From the NCBI GenBank assembly GCA_033002965.1, contig JAURVB010013874.1:237829-301828 (forward strand): DNA of 64,000 nucleotides, written 5' to 3'. The position numbers and the translations under genes are program-made. Shown piece by piece: positions 63,326 to 64,000 of this stretch (positions within the stretch are counted from its first letter, which is position 1; each line of letters begins with the position of its first letter). The stretch comes from Piper betle (taxonomy: Eukaryota; Streptophyta; Magnoliopsida; Piperales; Piperaceae). The notes under the pieces are model-generated. The model had not been told where the DNA came from. It searched no databases and saw only the letters and a list, made by a program, of their open reading frames with translations.

Positions 63326-64000
63326 TATCTGTAACCCGCAAACAATTGCTTTTATTTTGATGCAATCCAATCTTCCTCATCAGCTATGTTTGAGAAAATG
63401 TATCTCTTTGAACCTTTAGCAGCCACATTATTTTCTGGTGCTGATAATTTTGGTGATGAGGAGAAAGTAGAGTATTTACATATGCTAAATTCTACTCTAA
63501 CACTCACTCAAAGTCAACATATATTTGAGCCTTTGGAGTTGCAACTTTTAATATTGACGGTGATCAAACCTTCCATTGAAGTCCTACCGACCTTGGAGAT
63601 AAAACAACTTTCATCTCATTTGAGGTATGCATATATAAGCCTTTCTAACACTCTCTCGATTATTATTTCAGTTGTTTTAACTACCATGCAGGAAGACAAG
63701 TTGTTAAGAATATTGTGAAAGCATAAACTGCCTATAGGATGGACTATTGCTGACATTCACAGTATTAGTCCCTTCTTTTACATGCATAAAATTATTCTTA
63801 AAGATGGATAAAAACCTTCAGTGGATCATCAGCGACGGCTGAATCCAATAATAAAGGATGTTGTCAAGAAAGAAATCATTAAGTGGTTTGATGCATGTAT
63901 AACTTTTCCTATTTCTCACAATTCTTAGGTGAGTCATATAGCGTGTGTGCCCATGAAGGGCGGTATAACAATAGTAGCCAATGAAAAAAATGAATTAATC

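Larger units (their letters stand above)
60822..64000 (+). mobile_element. Degenerate Athila-like Ty3/gypsy retrotransposon (continues off the right edge)
   Basis: A primer-binding-site-like GCGCTGTTGCCGGGA (60822-60836) is close to the tRNA-Asp-complementary PBS typical of plant Ty3/gypsy elements. Downstream come gag remnants (about 61560-62450: SIIDDATTRSLMRKSYKEAN, stops present), then a protease-like region and the start of reverse transcriptase (about 63500-64000: IGWTIADIHSISP, RRLNPIIKDVVKKEIIKWFD, NEKNELI) with at least three stops. The element is long dead. Confidence 0.8.

Overview
The window is nuclear DNA from a flowering plant. The genes have GT-AG introns and the intergenic DNA is AT-rich and full of transposon relics. 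The proteins are plant types: AKR2, PDIL5-1, MED4, eEF1A with a 5'UTR intron, PPR proteins, a DC1 protein, a CYP82-like P450 and a plant PI-PLC. The very GC-rich MED4 coding region leans towards a monocot, but I cannot name the species. There is no bacterial, organellar or CRISPR content.

Layout: 1-3.2 kb, the 5' part of an AKR2 gene (minus strand, running off the left edge). 5.4 kb, a tRNA-Asp-like relic. 5.6-9.1 kb, a decayed PI-PLC pseudogene. 10.9-12.8 kb, an intact PDIL5-1 gene. 14.1-15.9 kb, a DC1-domain pseudogene with a hAT-type element at its 3' side. 18.65-19.8 kb, a single-exon MED4 gene with a one-base frameshift in a G run. 22.0-24.8 kb, eEF1A copy 1. 25.85-26.37 kb, a short hAT-type element with a perfect 8-bp target duplication. 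27.4-27.9 kb, a CYP82-like fragment. 28.5-29.9 kb, a small conserved gene I cannot name. 30.3-32.4 kb, two orphan eEF1A promoter/leader modules with no coding region. 32.7-37.0 kb, a PPR pseudogene split by a 2.6-kb LTR-like insertion. 38.4-58.7 kb, a head-to-tail array of three eEF1A units. 58.7-59.5 kb, a second PPR pseudogene cut off by the array edge. 60.8 kb to the right edge, a degenerate Athila-like Ty3/gypsy retrotransposon.

The main system is the eEF1A family. Four complete genes, all on the minus strand, encode the same 447-residue protein. Two further promoters have lost their genes. After removing later insertions (a 3.44-kb hAT-type element, a 1.44-kb solo LTR, a 0.85-kb hAT-type element) and restoring one intron deletion, the three tandem units are each close to 4.9 kb. 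The array also shows a micro-inversion, a replaced segment shared with the PPR locus, and a conversion-like boundary inside copy 1.

The most unusual object is the 3.44-kb element in array unit 2. Its ends match the local TCGAG-rich hAT-like family, but its middle carries two correctly spliceable exons of a host-like coiled-coil gene plus a 180-bp tandem repeat. It looks like a gene-capturing (Pack-type) hAT element, and its empty site is visible in neighbouring unit 3.
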